A DNA stretch of 64,000 bases from Roseobacter denitrificans OCh 114 (GTDB lineage: Bacteria > Pseudomonadota > Alphaproteobacteria > Rhodobacterales > Rhodobacteraceae), in contig NC_008209.1 of the NCBI RefSeq assembly GCF_000014045.1, positions 829,001 to 893,000 on the forward strand, in the 5' to 3' direction. Under the pieces are notes generated by a model, which worked only from the letters and a program-made list of their open reading frames with translations, searched no databases and was not told where the DNA came from. Of the stretch, positions 8,137 to 18,500 are shown piece by piece. Made by a program: the position numbers and the translations under genes. Numbering within the stretch: the stretch's first letter is position 1; each line of letters opens with the position of its first letter.

Positions 8137-9363
8137 TCAGACGCTGCGCCTGAAGGCTGCCGAGGTCGAATAGACCGGCTTGCGCAATCGGTTGATCCCC
8201 CCGAGCGGTTCGAAATCGACGACCGCATGCCAGGGGGTAAACAACAGCGGCTTGCAGGTATCGACAAGCTCTGCCGACGGGCAGGGCGGGTTAATCGTAA
8301 TCTGCGCGACTTCGGTATGGCTGAACTGATCCTCATCCCAGGTTTTTGCGGCGTTTTCGATCATCCCATCAATGTCATTCACGATGTCTTCTTCGTGGGC
8401 GATCTGAATTCGGAAGCTCAGCTTAATGGGTTCATTCGTGGCGACCGATAAAGCCAGCGCTTGTGACAGATAATCATCGCTGAAATCCTCAAAGGCGTCG
8501 CTTGCCATGTCCGCTGCCATCTCCTCGGATTGCAGGGGGACAACTGAAAACCGCATGACGCGATCCTTCCCAAAACGAAAGGAGGCGGCGCTGAAATAGG
8601 GCGCAAAAAGCGGGTTTCGCACCGGAGTCGACTGGATTTTGCCCACTACGCCAGCGGCACTGATCACGCCTTGCATATCCTCCGCATCAAAATCGTCGAA
8701 AAACGCGCGATTGGCTTCAAAAAGCGCGCGCAACCCGGCGTTCTGCGGTGGTTCGCCTGCGGGGGCCGGTAGCAGAGAACCAGACATATCCATCATACCC
8801 CTCTTCAGCAATTCGCCGGGCAGGAAGAAAAGCAACGGGTCGGCACCATCAGCAGAGGCGCAGAGCGCTTTCGTCAGACGCAGGTAGTCCCGCACATTTC
8901 GAAATGCAAATTCCGGTGTGTTGACCATCAGAAAGTCCTGATTGCGCGCACAACCGTCTTCCAACAAAACGGGCGCACCGACATCAAGAACCTTGATGGC
9001 CATGCCACGACTGCCGTGGTTCAGAAACCTGGCGCCGGTGGCGTCTTGACCCTTTTCAAGATCTGCGCGTTTCAGGACATCCGCATTTGAATAGCGAATC
9101 CTGGCTCGGAAACACTTGCCCGGTTGAGCGAAAAGCCCCACCTGAAACTGAGGTGCAATATCGCGGTTGACGGTAAACTCCGCATCAAGGCAACCATGCG
9201 ATTTCGGGTGAACACCACGCAGGATTTCGTCGTTTTGAATGGCTTTTCGTTTGTCCTGAAGGGTGACGGTCATGGCGGTGATTTCTTTGCGCCATTTGTC
9301 TTCCATCTCGGGAATACGTTCAAAATCAATTGCTTGTGAGGAGCGTACATCGTGACTCTCCAT
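8137..9363 (-). CDS. Catalase-like haem protein
   Basis: About 408 residues with the minimal catalase fold: a VHPKSHG segment aligning with the distal His region of catalases (H52), IRYSNAD, RGMAIKVLDVG, FLMVNTPEFAF, and a C-terminal RKPVYSTSAAFRR in which Tyr398 and Arg394 match the proximal haem ligand region. Such short relatives include peroxide- or lipid-hydroperoxide-using enzymes (allene-oxide-synthase-like) besides true catalases. The frame stays open to 9528, but the ATG at 9363 has GGAGGA at 7 nt and is the start. No signal peptide. It is divergent from the sugar transporter operon and stands alone. The exact reaction is unknown. Confidence 0.75.
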   Translation of the reverse strand: MESHDVRSSQAIDFERIPEMEDKWRKEITAMTVTLQDKRKAIQNDEILRGVHPKSHGCLDAEFTVNRDIAPQFQVGLFAQPGKCFRARIRYSNADVLKRADLEKGQDATGARFLNHGSRGMAIKVLDVGAPVLLEDGCARNQDFLMVNTPEFAFRNVRDYLRLTKALCASADGADPLLFFLPGELLKRGMMDMSGSLLPAPAGEPPQNAGLRALFEANRAFFDDFDAEDMQGVISAAGVVGKIQSTPVRNPLFAPYFSAASFRFGKDRVMRFSVVPLQSEEMAADMASDAFEDFSDDYLSQALALSVATNEPIKLSFRIQIAHEEDIVNDIDGMIENAAKTWDEDQFSHTEVAQITINPPCPSAELVDTCKPLLFTPWHAVVDFEPLGGINRLRKPVYSTSAAFRRSV

Positions 9364-9754
9364 GATCCTATCCTCCGGTGAAAATATCTTGGGGCTTAAA
9401 AAATGATCGCGTAACCCATCAATTGTATCATACGCCTTCGTATTCACCAAATGATCGCAAACTGCGCACCAGCTACTTTGGTCGCGATCATCTCTGCGCA
9501 AGCCCTTTGGTTTTATGAAAATACGCACCTGCCACCATGCTGGGCCGTAGGGGCCGCACCGACAAGAGCATTGATCGCTTCCGGTTTAGGTGTACCATTT
9601 ATTTGAATAGACACGATTCTTTTGGCGAGTATGAGTGATGATCGACGATATTACGCCGAAACCGCAAGTGCACGGCGACGGGCGATTAAAAAGGCCTGCA
9701 CCGTGATTGCTAACGAAAAGAAAGTTAAAAGCTACATCCTGGGAGGATACCAAC
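9364..9754. promoter_or_regulatory. Divergent intergenic region with a repeated ATGATCGC motif
   Basis: This 391-bp region separates the catalase-like gene (-) from the sugar-binding protein gene (+) and must hold both promoters. The decamer AAATGATCGC occurs at 9401-9410 and 9449-9458, and the octamer ATGATCGC inverted at 9484-9491. I see no regulator gene beside it and no convincing small gene. Confidence 0.4.
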
Positions 9755-10891
9755 ATGACGATGAACCACTGCAAAAAGATGCTTGGCGCGGTGAGCCTTG
9801 CCGGCGGTCTGATGCTGTCAACTGCGGCCTTCGCGGGGCCGGAATTCGTATCTGGCCCGGGCCATGATCCGGTGTGTTTCACACCTTGGAGCGATGACAT
9901 CAAATTCATGCAGTGGGAACCGCGCGAAGGGCCGCATAAAGTTGCCGTGGTCAACGGCTTTGTCGGGAACACATGGCGCATTCAGATGATCCAGACCGCG
10001 AAAGCCTTTGCCGAGCAGCCTGACATCGCGGCGCAGTTGGAAGACTTCAAGGTTGTGTCTACCGGCACCGATGTTGCAGCGCAGCTTGGCGCGATCGAAG
10101 ACTTTATCAACCAGGGCTATGACGCCATCGTAACCATCGCTGTGTCCCCGGAAGGGTTCGATCGGGTGATCCGTCTGGCGGATCGTAACGACGTTGTCGT
10201 CGTGCCCTTTGACAATGTGCTCGACACGGACAAGGTGATGCAGGTCAATCAGGACCAGCTTGAAATGGGGCGCATGTACGCGCGCTGGCTCATAGAACAA
10301 CTGGGCGATCAGAAATCCGGCAAGATCCTTGAGGTGCGCGGTCTGCAAGGCAACTCCGTTGATCGGGACCGCCACATCGGTTTCCGTGAGATCATGGAAC
10401 CATCCGGGGATTGGGACATCGTTGAAGTTGTCGGCAATTGGGATGATGGCACCGCGCAAAAGGTGACGGCAGACGCCATCGCGGTGCACAAGGAATTTGA
10501 CGCGGTTGTGGTTCAGGGCGGTACGACCGGGGCCGTGCGTGCGATGCTGGATGCGGGTCATCCGCTGGTGCCAATTGCCGGGGAAAGCGAAAACGGATTC
10601 AGAAAGCTGTTGGCGGAATACGGCCCACAGGGGCTGAAGGGGAAATCCATCGGCCAGTCCCCCGGTATGGTGTCAATCGCCATGAAGGCAGCGCTTGCAG
10701 CACTGGATGGCAAAGTGATGCCGCAACTTGTCTCTGTACCCATTCCTTTCGCGAATTACGACGAACTGGAGGCGGGCAAAAACTACTGGCCGGACCTCAC
10801 CGACAACTTCTTTACCGTCAATGAGTTTCCACCCTGCGGCGTGAACATCACCGCGCGGGAAATCATGGCAAAGACTGCCGACAACGACTGA
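9755..10891 (+). CDS. Sugar ABC transporter substrate-binding protein (ribose type)
   Basis: A periplasmic receptor of about 378 residues. The signal peptide is about residues 1-28 (MTMNHCKKMLGAVSLAGGLML, cleavage near AFAG), followed by a Peripla_BP_4 fold with VAVVNGFVGNTWRIQM, FINQGYDAIVTIAVSPEGFDRV and VVVPFDNVL. The ATG at 9755 follows GGGAGG at 8 nt; the frame is open further upstream but without a ribosome site. It is the first gene of an operon with an ATPase, two permeases and a lactonase. A sugar or sugar-acid ligand is likely from the family and the lactonase; the exact sugar is unknown. Confidence 0.88.
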   Translation: MTMNHCKKMLGAVSLAGGLMLSTAAFAGPEFVSGPGHDPVCFTPWSDDIKFMQWEPREGPHKVAVVNGFVGNTWRIQMIQTAKAFAEQPDIAAQLEDFKVVSTGTDVAAQLGAIEDFINQGYDAIVTIAVSPEGFDRVIRLADRNDVVVVPFDNVLDTDKVMQVNQDQLEMGRMYARWLIEQLGDQKSGKILEVRGLQGNSVDRDRHIGFREIMEPSGDWDIVEVVGNWDDGTAQKVTADAIAVHKEFDAVVVQGGTTGAVRAMLDAGHPLVPIAGESENGFRKLLAEYGPQGLKGKSIGQSPGMVSIAMKAALAALDGKVMPQLVSVPIPFANYDELEAGKNYWPDLTDNFFTVNEFPPCGVNITAREIMAKTADND

Positions 10892-10912
10892 CTGACCCTG
10901 CAAAGGTGATCC

Positions 10913-10943
10913 GCTGCATCGCGATTTGACGTCGCGGTGCAGC
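10913..10943 (+). other. Hairpin after the sugar-binding-protein gene
   Basis: A 12-bp stem (GCTGCATCGCGA at 10913-10924 with TCGCGGTGCAGC at 10932-10943, one G-T pair) has a 7-nt loop and no T-run. It probably stabilises the upstream message or lowers read-through, as after the binding-protein gene of the Liv-type operon. Confidence 0.6.
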
Positions 10944-10975
10944 TTGAAACGACGATGACAGGGTTGAGGGCACGC

Positions 10976-12535
10976 ATGACATCTAAAGGGCACGCGGAAC
11001 TGGGGGCGCATGCCGAACCCCATATGTCCTTGAGCGGGATCACCAAACGATATGGTGGTGTTACGGCGCTGGAAGACGTCAATTTTTCCTGTGACCTCGG
11101 CTCCATTCACGCGGTGCTCGGTGAAAACGGGGCCGGAAAATCCACGCTGATCAAGATCATGTCCGGTGTCGTCGCGCCCAACGAGGGGGTGATCACCCTT
11201 GCGGGCAACCCGGTTTCCTTTCCCGGCCCATCGGCGGCAAATGCTGCGGGCATCGTGTGTATTTTTCAGGAACTTTCGTTGCTGCCTGACCTGAGCGTTT
11301 CGGATAATATCTCCATCGCTGACCCGCCGCGCCGCTTTGGCCTCATCGACCGGCGTGCCCAACGCCGCCGTGCCGAAGAGCTTTTGGCGCGGATCGGCTG
11401 CGAAGATGTGAATCCTCTGAGCCGAGTGCGCGACCTTGCCCTGTCGCGCCGCCAGATGGTCGAGATTGCCAAGGCGCTGGCCAAGGACCCGACGGTCTTG
11501 ATCCTTGATGAGGCGACCTCCGCTCTGACCGCATCGGATGTGGACCGTGTCTTCGATATTCTGCGCAAGCTGCGCGATGACGGGATTTCAATTCTCAGCA
11601 TCTCGCATCGCATGCACGAAATCGAAGCGGTCGCCGACATGTGCTCCGTGTTCCGCAATGGCAAAAATGTCGAAACGTTCAAGCAGGGCACGCGATCTGC
11701 CGATGAAATCGTGCAAATGATGATTGGTCGCGAAATCTCCGCGCATTTTCCACCGAAGCCCGTGAAGGAACCAGTGCAGGCAGACGCCGGGCCGCCGGTT
11801 CTGCAAATCCGGGACTACGGCTGGGAAAACACATTGCGCGGCATCAGCCTGTCGGTGCGCAAGGGCGAGATCGTGGGTCTGGGGGGCCTTGACGGACAGG
11901 GCCAGAAAGAGCTGCTGCTCGGCCTGTTCGGGGTTCTGAAAAACACCACCGGCAGTGTGGAGATTGACGGCAAGCCGGTGGATATCCGCTCGCCCAGAGA
12001 TGCGAAGAAAGCGGGCATCAAAATCGCGCTTGTGCCAGAGGATCGCAAAACCGAGGGGTTGATGTTACCGATGTCGATCTCGGATAACCTTGCCATTGCA
12101 TCGCTTGATCGCGTGTCTCAGGGCGGACGCCTTGATCAAAAGGCGCTCGATACGGCGGTCGGCAAGGCGGTTGAGCGGATGCAGATCAAGATCGGCGCTG
12201 AGGGGGATCCGGTGTCCACGCTTTCCGGGGGCAACCAGCAAAAGGTCGTGATCGCCAAGTGGCTCATGACCGAGCCGCGTATCATCCTGCTGAACGATCC
12301 GACCCGCGGGATCGACGTCGGCACCAAACAGGAAATCTATCTGCTGCTGCGCGAACTGGCCGCCGAGGGGGCCGCGATCATCCTCTATTCGACCGACTAT
12401 GAAGAGTTGATCGGCTGCTGTGATCGCGTGGATGTCATGTACGACGGGCAAATCGTGCGCGAACTGGCGGGCGATGACATTACCGAACACAACATCATTT
12501 CCAGCGCCCTGAACATCAAGGAAGCCGCCCAATGA
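10976..12535 (+). CDS. Sugar ABC transporter ATPase, duplicated (RbsA/MglA type)
   Basis: About 519 residues with two fused ABC domains. The first has Walker A GENGAGKST, signature LSRRQM (degenerate) and Walker B VLILDEATSAL. The second has a degenerate P-loop region (GGLDGQGQKE), LSGGNQQKVV and ILLNDPTRGID. This is the usual asymmetry of ribose/galactose importers. I start it at the ATG at 10976 (GAGGG at 5 nt); the GTG at 10937 lies within the hairpin and is unlikely. Its stop overlaps the next start (ATGA at 12532). It energises the two permeases encoded next. Confidence 0.9.
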   Translation: MTSKGHAELGAHAEPHMSLSGITKRYGGVTALEDVNFSCDLGSIHAVLGENGAGKSTLIKIMSGVVAPNEGVITLAGNPVSFPGPSAANAAGIVCIFQELSLLPDLSVSDNISIADPPRRFGLIDRRAQRRRAEELLARIGCEDVNPLSRVRDLALSRRQMVEIAKALAKDPTVLILDEATSALTASDVDRVFDILRKLRDDGISILSISHRMHEIEAVADMCSVFRNGKNVETFKQGTRSADEIVQMMIGREISAHFPPKPVKEPVQADAGPPVLQIRDYGWENTLRGISLSVRKGEIVGLGGLDGQGQKELLLGLFGVLKNTTGSVEIDGKPVDIRSPRDAKKAGIKIALVPEDRKTEGLMLPMSISDNLAIASLDRVSQGGRLDQKALDTAVGKAVERMQIKIGAEGDPVSTLSGGNQQKVVIAKWLMTEPRIILLNDPTRGIDVGTKQEIYLLLRELAAEGAAIILYSTDYEELIGCCDRVDVMYDGQIVRELAGDDITEHNIISSALNIKEAAQ

Positions 12536-13587
12536 CGCCAACCCGCACGTCCGATCTGGCCATCATCCTGCGACAGCGTGCGCCTTTGCTCACGGTGATC
12601 GCGATTTTCCTTCTGTTTTACACCTTTTACAACGCCAACCATCCGCGCGGGTTTTCAACGGCGGTCTATATCCAGAACTCGAACGAAGTCTTTGCCCTTG
12701 TGATGGTTGCGATGGCCCAGACCGTGCCGGTGCTGCTGGGGGGGCTGGATTTATCCGTCGGCGCGGTCATGACGCTGGTCAACACGCTTGCCAGTCATCT
12801 GCTGTCCGGCAGTCCGCTGCAAATCGCATTCGGGTTTCTCATCTGCCTCGCCACTGGGGCGCTGTGCGGTTTTGTGAACGGGTGCGTTGTGGTTTATGGC
12901 CGTATTCAGCCGATCATCGCGACACTGGCGACCGGTGCTATTTTCATGGGGCTGGCGCTGTTTCTGCGCCCCTCTCCCGGTGGCGATGTGGATGGAGACC
13001 TGGCTTGGGCGATGACCAATGATCTATACGAAATCGCTGCGACATATGGATTTTTTGATGGGGGGGAGGCCGCGTGGTTCGCGCCCATATCGTGGATACC
13101 GGTGCCTGCCATCCTCATGGTCGCGGTGACGGTTTTCGTCTGGCTGCCCTTTGCGCGCTCGGTGACGGGGCGGACGGTCTATGCCATAGGGTCGGGCGAA
13201 AGTGCGGCCTATATGTCGGGTCTCAACATTGATCGCGCCAAGATTGCGGCCTTCACCTTGGGTGGTTTCTTTGCGGGGATCGGGGGGATTTACCTGACGC
13301 TGCAAACCTCCTCCGGGAACGCGGATATCCCGCAGGCGGGGGCCTATACGCTGAATTCCATTGCTGCCGTGGTGATCGGTGGGACATCGCTGTTGGGCGG
13401 TGTTGGCACTGCGATTGGCTCTATTTTTGGTGCATTGGTTCTACGCACCATCTCGTTCAACTTTCGCATCTTTGAAATAGACCCTCTTTTGCAGCCTTTG
13501 TTCGAGGGCGTGGTCCTGCTGGGGGCCGTCAGTATCGGGGCCCTTGGGGTCTTGCGCATCAAGAACAAGTTAGAGCTTTTCCGGTAG
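12532..13587 (+). CDS. Sugar ABC transporter permease 1 (RbsC type)
   Basis: A 351-residue inner-membrane protein with about eight to ten hydrophobic stretches and the BPD_transp_2 motifs LGGLDLSVGAVMTL, NGCVVVYGRIQPIIATLATG, and the coupling loop GSGESAAYMSGLNIDRAKI near residue 217. A soluble insertion of about 40 residues (about 140-180) rich in Asp/Trp is longer than in RbsC. The start overlaps the ATPase stop and a second permease of the same family follows after 6 bp, so the pore is probably a heterodimer. Confidence 0.88.
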   Translation: MTPTRTSDLAIILRQRAPLLTVIAIFLLFYTFYNANHPRGFSTAVYIQNSNEVFALVMVAMAQTVPVLLGGLDLSVGAVMTLVNTLASHLLSGSPLQIAFGFLICLATGALCGFVNGCVVVYGRIQPIIATLATGAIFMGLALFLRPSPGGDVDGDLAWAMTNDLYEIAATYGFFDGGEAAWFAPISWIPVPAILMVAVTVFVWLPFARSVTGRTVYAIGSGESAAYMSGLNIDRAKIAAFTLGGFFAGIGGIYLTLQTSSGNADIPQAGAYTLNSIAAVVIGGTSLLGGVGTAIGSIFGALVLRTISFNFRIFEIDPLLQPLFEGVVLLGAVSIGALGVLRIKNKLELFR

Positions 13588-13593
13588 GTCCCC

Positions 13594-14574
13594 ATGGCAA
13601 TCACTGACAACACTTCACAAGAAAAGAGCCGCTGGCTCTCGCCTGAAAACAAACCGATTGCGATTGCTTCGGGCTTCATTGTTGTGATCCTCGCCATCGG
13701 GACAAGCTACACGCTTGTAACACAAGGCACCGCGACGCTGTTGTCGCCGACCTATCTACTGCAACAGTTGCAGGTGGGTTCGTTTCTGGGGATCGTGGCG
13801 GCTGGTATGATGCTGGTCATTCTGCTGGGGCACATTGACCTCTCCGTCCCTTGGACGGTGGCGGCCGCTGCCATGATGGCCACGGCGGTGGGCGGGCCGG
13901 CCGCCTTGCCCGTGGGGTTAAGCGTCGGGCTGGCCGTCGGGCTGGTCAATGGCCTCGGGGTTGCCTACCTGCGCATTCCATCGATGATATTCACCCTTGG
14001 CGTCAACGCGGTGATGCGGGGCCTGATGGTGGCCTATACCGGTGGTTTTGCCCCCCAGACAGCAGCGACACCGCTTATGCAGTATCTTGCCGTGGGCAAA
14101 TTCCTTGGCATACCGGTTGCGTTGTTCGTCTGGGCGGTGGTGTCTGTGGGTATCGTCTTTATCCTGCGCAAGACAGCGACCGGGCGTTACATCTTTGCCA
14201 TCGGCAACCGTGAATCCGCGGCCTATCTGGCGGGCGCACCGACGCGCGGTGTGATCGTGATCGCGTTTGCTCTGTGCGGTATGATGTCGGGCCTCGCAGG
14301 CACCTTGCTCGCGGGATATTCCACCAAGGCGTATCAGGGGATGGGGGATGCGTTCTTGCTGCCCGCCATCGCGGCGGTCGTGATCGGTGGAACGCATATT
14401 CTGGGGGGCAAGGGGCGCTATCTGGGCACGCTTGTTGGTGTCATCCTGATCGTGCTGCTCAATTCCGTTCTGTCGATCATGCAGATGCCCGAAGCGGGGC
14501 GGCAGGTGATCTACGGCGCGGTCATTATCCTGATGCTTCTGTTTTACGACCGCGGCGCGCAGGAAAGACAATAA
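13594..14574 (+). CDS. Sugar ABC transporter permease 2 (RbsC type)
   Basis: A 326-residue polytopic membrane protein of the same family as the preceding one: VILLGHIDLSVPWTVAAAA, AYLRIPSMIFTLGVNAVMRG, and the coupling loop AIGNRESAAYLAGAPTRGV. The N-terminal ~30 residues are cytoplasmic and polar. It presumably pairs with permease 1 and the duplicated ATPase. The lactonase gene starts 13 bp downstream. The call is firm at family level. Confidence 0.88.
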   Translation: MAITDNTSQEKSRWLSPENKPIAIASGFIVVILAIGTSYTLVTQGTATLLSPTYLLQQLQVGSFLGIVAAGMMLVILLGHIDLSVPWTVAAAAMMATAVGGPAALPVGLSVGLAVGLVNGLGVAYLRIPSMIFTLGVNAVMRGLMVAYTGGFAPQTAATPLMQYLAVGKFLGIPVALFVWAVVSVGIVFILRKTATGRYIFAIGNRESAAYLAGAPTRGVIVIAFALCGMMSGLAGTLLAGYSTKAYQGMGDAFLLPAIAAVVIGGTHILGGKGRYLGTLVGVILIVLLNSVLSIMQMPEAGRQVIYGAVIILMLLFYDRGAQERQ

Positions 14575-14587
14575 GAAGGAACACATC

Positions 14588-15505
14588 ATGCTGATGCCAG
14601 AATTCGAGGTGATCGATCCACGTTTCAAACGCTATGTGATGCCAAATGTGCATATGGAAACGCTCTATACCGGGACCCGGTGGGCCGAAGGGCCGGTGTA
14701 TTTCCCAGCTGCGAAATACCTGTTGTGGTCGGACATCCCGAATGACCGGATCATGCGGTTTGACGAAATCACCGGTAACGTGTCCGAATTTGCCAAGGGG
14801 TGCGGTTTTCACAATGGCCACACGATGGATCCGCAAGGGCGGCTGGTCTCTTGCGAGCATCAGGGCCGCCGGGTCAGCCGCGTGGAAGTCAACGGCTCCG
14901 TGACGACACTGGCGTCAGAATATCAGGGCAAGAGGCTCAATTCGCCCAACGATGTGGTGGTCAAATCAGATGGCAGCATCTGGTTCACCGATCCCACCTA
15001 TGGCATCGACAGCGAATACGAAGGGGATCGCGCCGAAAGCGAAATCGGGGCATCCAATGTGTACCGCATCGACCCTCAATCCGGTGAGGTGGCGGCGGTG
15101 GCGACAGACTTTGTAAAGCCGAACGGGCTTGCGTTTTCGCCCGATGAAAGCCTGCTCTATATTGCGGATACCGGGGCCACACATGTGGAAAACGGGCCCA
15201 GACACATTCGGGTTTTCGACGTTGCCGCCGACGGCAGCCTGTCGGGTGGCGCTGTTTTTGCGGAATCGACCAACGGGCTGTTTGACGGGTTTCGCGTTGA
15301 TCTGGATGGTAATATCTGGACGTCCGCCGGGGATGGCGTGCATTGCTATGCGCCGGATGGTGATCTGATCGGTAAAATCCTGACGGGCGAAGTCGTGGCC
15401 AATGTGGAATTCGGCGGGATCAAACGAAACCGCCTGTTCATCTGCGCGACGACATCCCTCAGGGCCGTGTATCTGAACACGCAAGGGTGCAGTAATATCC
15501 GGTAG
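14588..15505 (+). CDS. SMP-30/gluconolactonase family protein
   Basis: A 305-residue six-bladed beta-propeller. Hallmarks are EGPVYFPAAKYLLWSDIPND (about residues 34-53), NGHTMDPQGRLVSCEH, NSPNDVVVKSDGSIWFTDP and KPNGLAFSPDE; the metal-binding Glu (EGP), Asn (SPND) and Asp (SPDE region) of sugar lactonases are visible. It hydrolyses aldono- or similar lactones. AAGAAGGA lies 7 nt before the ATG and there is no signal peptide, so it acts in the cytoplasm on a lactone made from the imported sugar. It ends 7 bp before the convergent RTX gene. Confidence 0.85.
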   Translation: MLMPEFEVIDPRFKRYVMPNVHMETLYTGTRWAEGPVYFPAAKYLLWSDIPNDRIMRFDEITGNVSEFAKGCGFHNGHTMDPQGRLVSCEHQGRRVSRVEVNGSVTTLASEYQGKRLNSPNDVVVKSDGSIWFTDPTYGIDSEYEGDRAESEIGASNVYRIDPQSGEVAAVATDFVKPNGLAFSPDESLLYIADTGATHVENGPRHIRVFDVAADGSLSGGAVFAESTNGLFDGFRVDLDGNIWTSAGDGVHCYAPDGDLIGKILTGEVVANVEFGGIKRNRLFICATTSLRAVYLNTQGCSNIR

Positions 15506-15512
15506 AGGCTGT

Positions 15513-18500
15513 TCAGAGGATGAAGTCGCTGGCGAGGTAGTCATCGACGTCAAACCTGTCGCCATCGGCAATCCAAAGCGCGAAATCAACTGCGCCATCA
15601 TTGTCGTCCAGCCCGAACACCCGCGTCTGGCCGCCGAAGTCTTCCAGCCAGAGCGCCCCCGCGCCGAATGCAAGTCCCTCTTCGCGCGTCTTCACCCCGA
15701 GGAAGGTAAAGCTGTCATTAACATAGTTCAGCCCGGTGACATTCGCATCAATAACTGAGAGGTCGATGACGTCACCACCGGCTGAGCCGACGCCTTCGAT
15801 GTCCTTTATGACATCCGCGGCCAGGCGTGTGGAATCGGAAACTTCATTGAATTCAAATGTGTCATCCCCCAGACCGCCGCGCAGGATATCGCTGCCTGAT
15901 CCGCCATAGAGGATATCATTTCCCGCGCCACCCCAGAGCATATCGGCACCGCTATTGCCTGACAGTCTATCGTCCCCATCCCCGCCAAACAGGATATCGT
16001 CGCCTTCTTCGCCTCTTAAACTGTCTATGCCTTGCTGGCCATAAAGCGTATCTTTTCCATCCCCGCCATAGAGCAGATCGTTGTCGTCATTTCCGAAAAT
16101 GAAATCATCACCTTCCCCTCCGTAGATGATGTCCAAATTCTGGCCGCCATAGAGCCGGTCGTTTCCCTCGTTACCATAGAGATAGTCGCGCCCATCCCCC
16201 CCAAATATCGCGTCATCACCCGCGCCGCCACTCAGCCGGTCCTGTTTGAAGTTCCCCAGGATGATATCGTTGCCAGCGCCGCCATCGACGGTGTCATTGC
16301 CCTCTCTGCCGACAATGACGTCGTCCCCGGCACCTCCGAAAATCTCATCTGCACCGGTTCCGCCAAAAATGCGGTCGTTGCCCAACCCGCCAGCGAGGGT
16401 GTCGTCCCCGTTCCCGCCCTTGAGCACATCGTCGCCGCCATAGGCTGCGAGAAAGTCGTCGCCATCCCCGCCATAAAGCAGATCGTTGCCCTCGCCTGCG
16501 TCGAGATTGTCGCTATCCACCCCGCCGTAAAGTTCATCATCGTCGTCGCCACCGGTCAGAAAATCGCGGCCTGCGCCGCCGATGAGAATGTCGCTTCCCA
16601 GCCCGCCGACCAAGCTGTCACCGCCAGCTTTGCCGATCATCAGATCATCGCCGGTCTGGCCATACATTTCGTCATGCCCGTCGCCCCCGTAGAGTCGATC
16701 ATTGCCACTGCCACCCCTGAGGATGTCATTTCCGTCCTCACCAAAGAGGATATCATCGCCGTCGCCACCGATAAGACCATCATCGCCACCGCGCCCGAAA
16801 ACCCGGTCGTCGCCGGCACCACTGTCAATCAGATTTGTGTCATCCGTTCCTATGATCACATCATCCCCGGCGCCGGTCATAAGGTTTTCGAAATTCACGA
16901 ACCTCATTCCTTCTACGCCAGTCGCGAAGGTCCCGAGGTTGATGCGGAAACTTGCGGTGCTGACGGAGGCGTCCATCCTATCCACTCCCGAACCGCCGTC
17001 GGCGAAAAGCTCCGTGCTATCGCCGAGAATGACCGTGTCGTTGCCAGCCTCGGCATGGACCGCATCAGGGCCGGATGTCGTGATCGTGTCATTGCCTTCC
17101 CCCGCGAAAATGAGATCACCACCGGGGCTTGCAAGGATCGTGTCATTGCCAGAGCGCGCAAAGATGGTGTCATCACCGCCGCCTGCGTCGATTGTGTCAC
17201 TGCCCGGCCCGGAATCAATGGTATTGTCCACGTCGGTGCCGGTGATCGTGTCATCCCCCCTTCCGCTGACGATGTTCTCGAAGTTGATGAAGGATTCTAC
17301 GGGTGTCTCAGGTCGACCCCTGTAATTCGTCTCTCCCGTCGCAAGGTTTACCGTGTAGTTCCCGCCAAATTTGGCGGTGTTAAGGGTGTCGGTACCAGCA
17401 CCGCCATTCAGCAATTCAAAATTGTCTGAACCTGTGAATTGTCCGGCAATGACCGTATCATCTCCTGCACCACCAAAATAGGATCCGTGGCCCGTCGAAG
17501 AAATTGTGTCATCACCATCCTGGCCCAGCACGGTGAGCCTCGGTAAATCGAACCTGTCTGGCGTACCGACATCAACGGTTGACCCAACGTCGCGACTGGT
17601 CGTGATCAGGTTGCTTTTCAGAGAGTTCGGCGATCTGTCGATAAATTCTTCTGCGAAAATCACGCGGTCACGTGGGTCCCAGATCGAGGCAAAAACCTCG
17701 TCATTTGCACCAACCCAGGCAATTAGAACGCGCCCGTCGCCTGTGACGCTGATGTCAGTTTGGCGCGTATTCGTATCTTCTACCGTAAAGATATCCGCAA
17801 CGGCCGTACCATCTGACAGAAATTTGCGGGCCAACAGAGTGCCATTTGTTTCGTCGTTCCATGCGACGACAAAGCCGCCACCGGGCAGGGTTACCACCAC
17901 CGGCTCCGTCTGGTCAGCCGATCCCGTTGCGACGTCTATCGTGCGTATGAGTTGACCTGACGGTTGAAAGAGCTTGGCAAAGACATTGCCATTCGACTCA
18001 TAGGTGACGACAAAACCGTTTCTGTCATCAAAGCTCGCCACTGAAGGATTCGACCCGTCGTTCGCAACAGCCCCGGCCCGCAGGACGCTGCCGCCGGCTG
18101 GGGTTCTGATCGAAAACTCAAGGCTTACGAGCGCAGCGTCACCTTCTTCATAAACAGTGACGAAGTTGCCGTTGCTCAAAATTGCCGAATCGCCCAGCCG
18201 GTCGGAATCAAGGCTATTCTGCGCCGCGTCGAATTTCGCACCGAGATGGCCATCCTGATTGATGACGCGCGCGTTGATGTCAATGTCAGCGCCGATCCTT
18301 TCATCAAAGCCAATGAAAACATCGTCATTGACCGGCTTCAGGTTGGCTGCGATCTGCGGGTTGCGCAGGAAATCTGAGGCGGTCCTTTCCTGTGCAATCT
18401 GGAATGCGCTGCCCGCATCCACTTTACGATCCCCATCACTGTCAAAGCGCTCAAAGACAACGGATGTCGCATCCGGATTCGTGGTGTCATTGTCCAGATA

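Noticed and set aside
10937..10975. GTG at 10937 as the start of the sugar ATPase
   Set aside because: It lies in the 3' arm of a 12-bp hairpin and lacks a ribosome site; ATG at 10976 has GAGGG at 5 nt.
16032..17429. Long open frame on the + strand opposite the RTX gene
   Set aside because: It is produced by the repetitive GGxGxD coding on the minus strand; no ribosome site and no protein family; low-complexity Val/Ile/Ala product.
15850..17530. Regular short repeats considered as a CRISPR array
   Set aside because: Periodicity is about 27 bp, the units vary and translate into RTX nonapeptides; no constant repeat with unique spacers and no cas genes.
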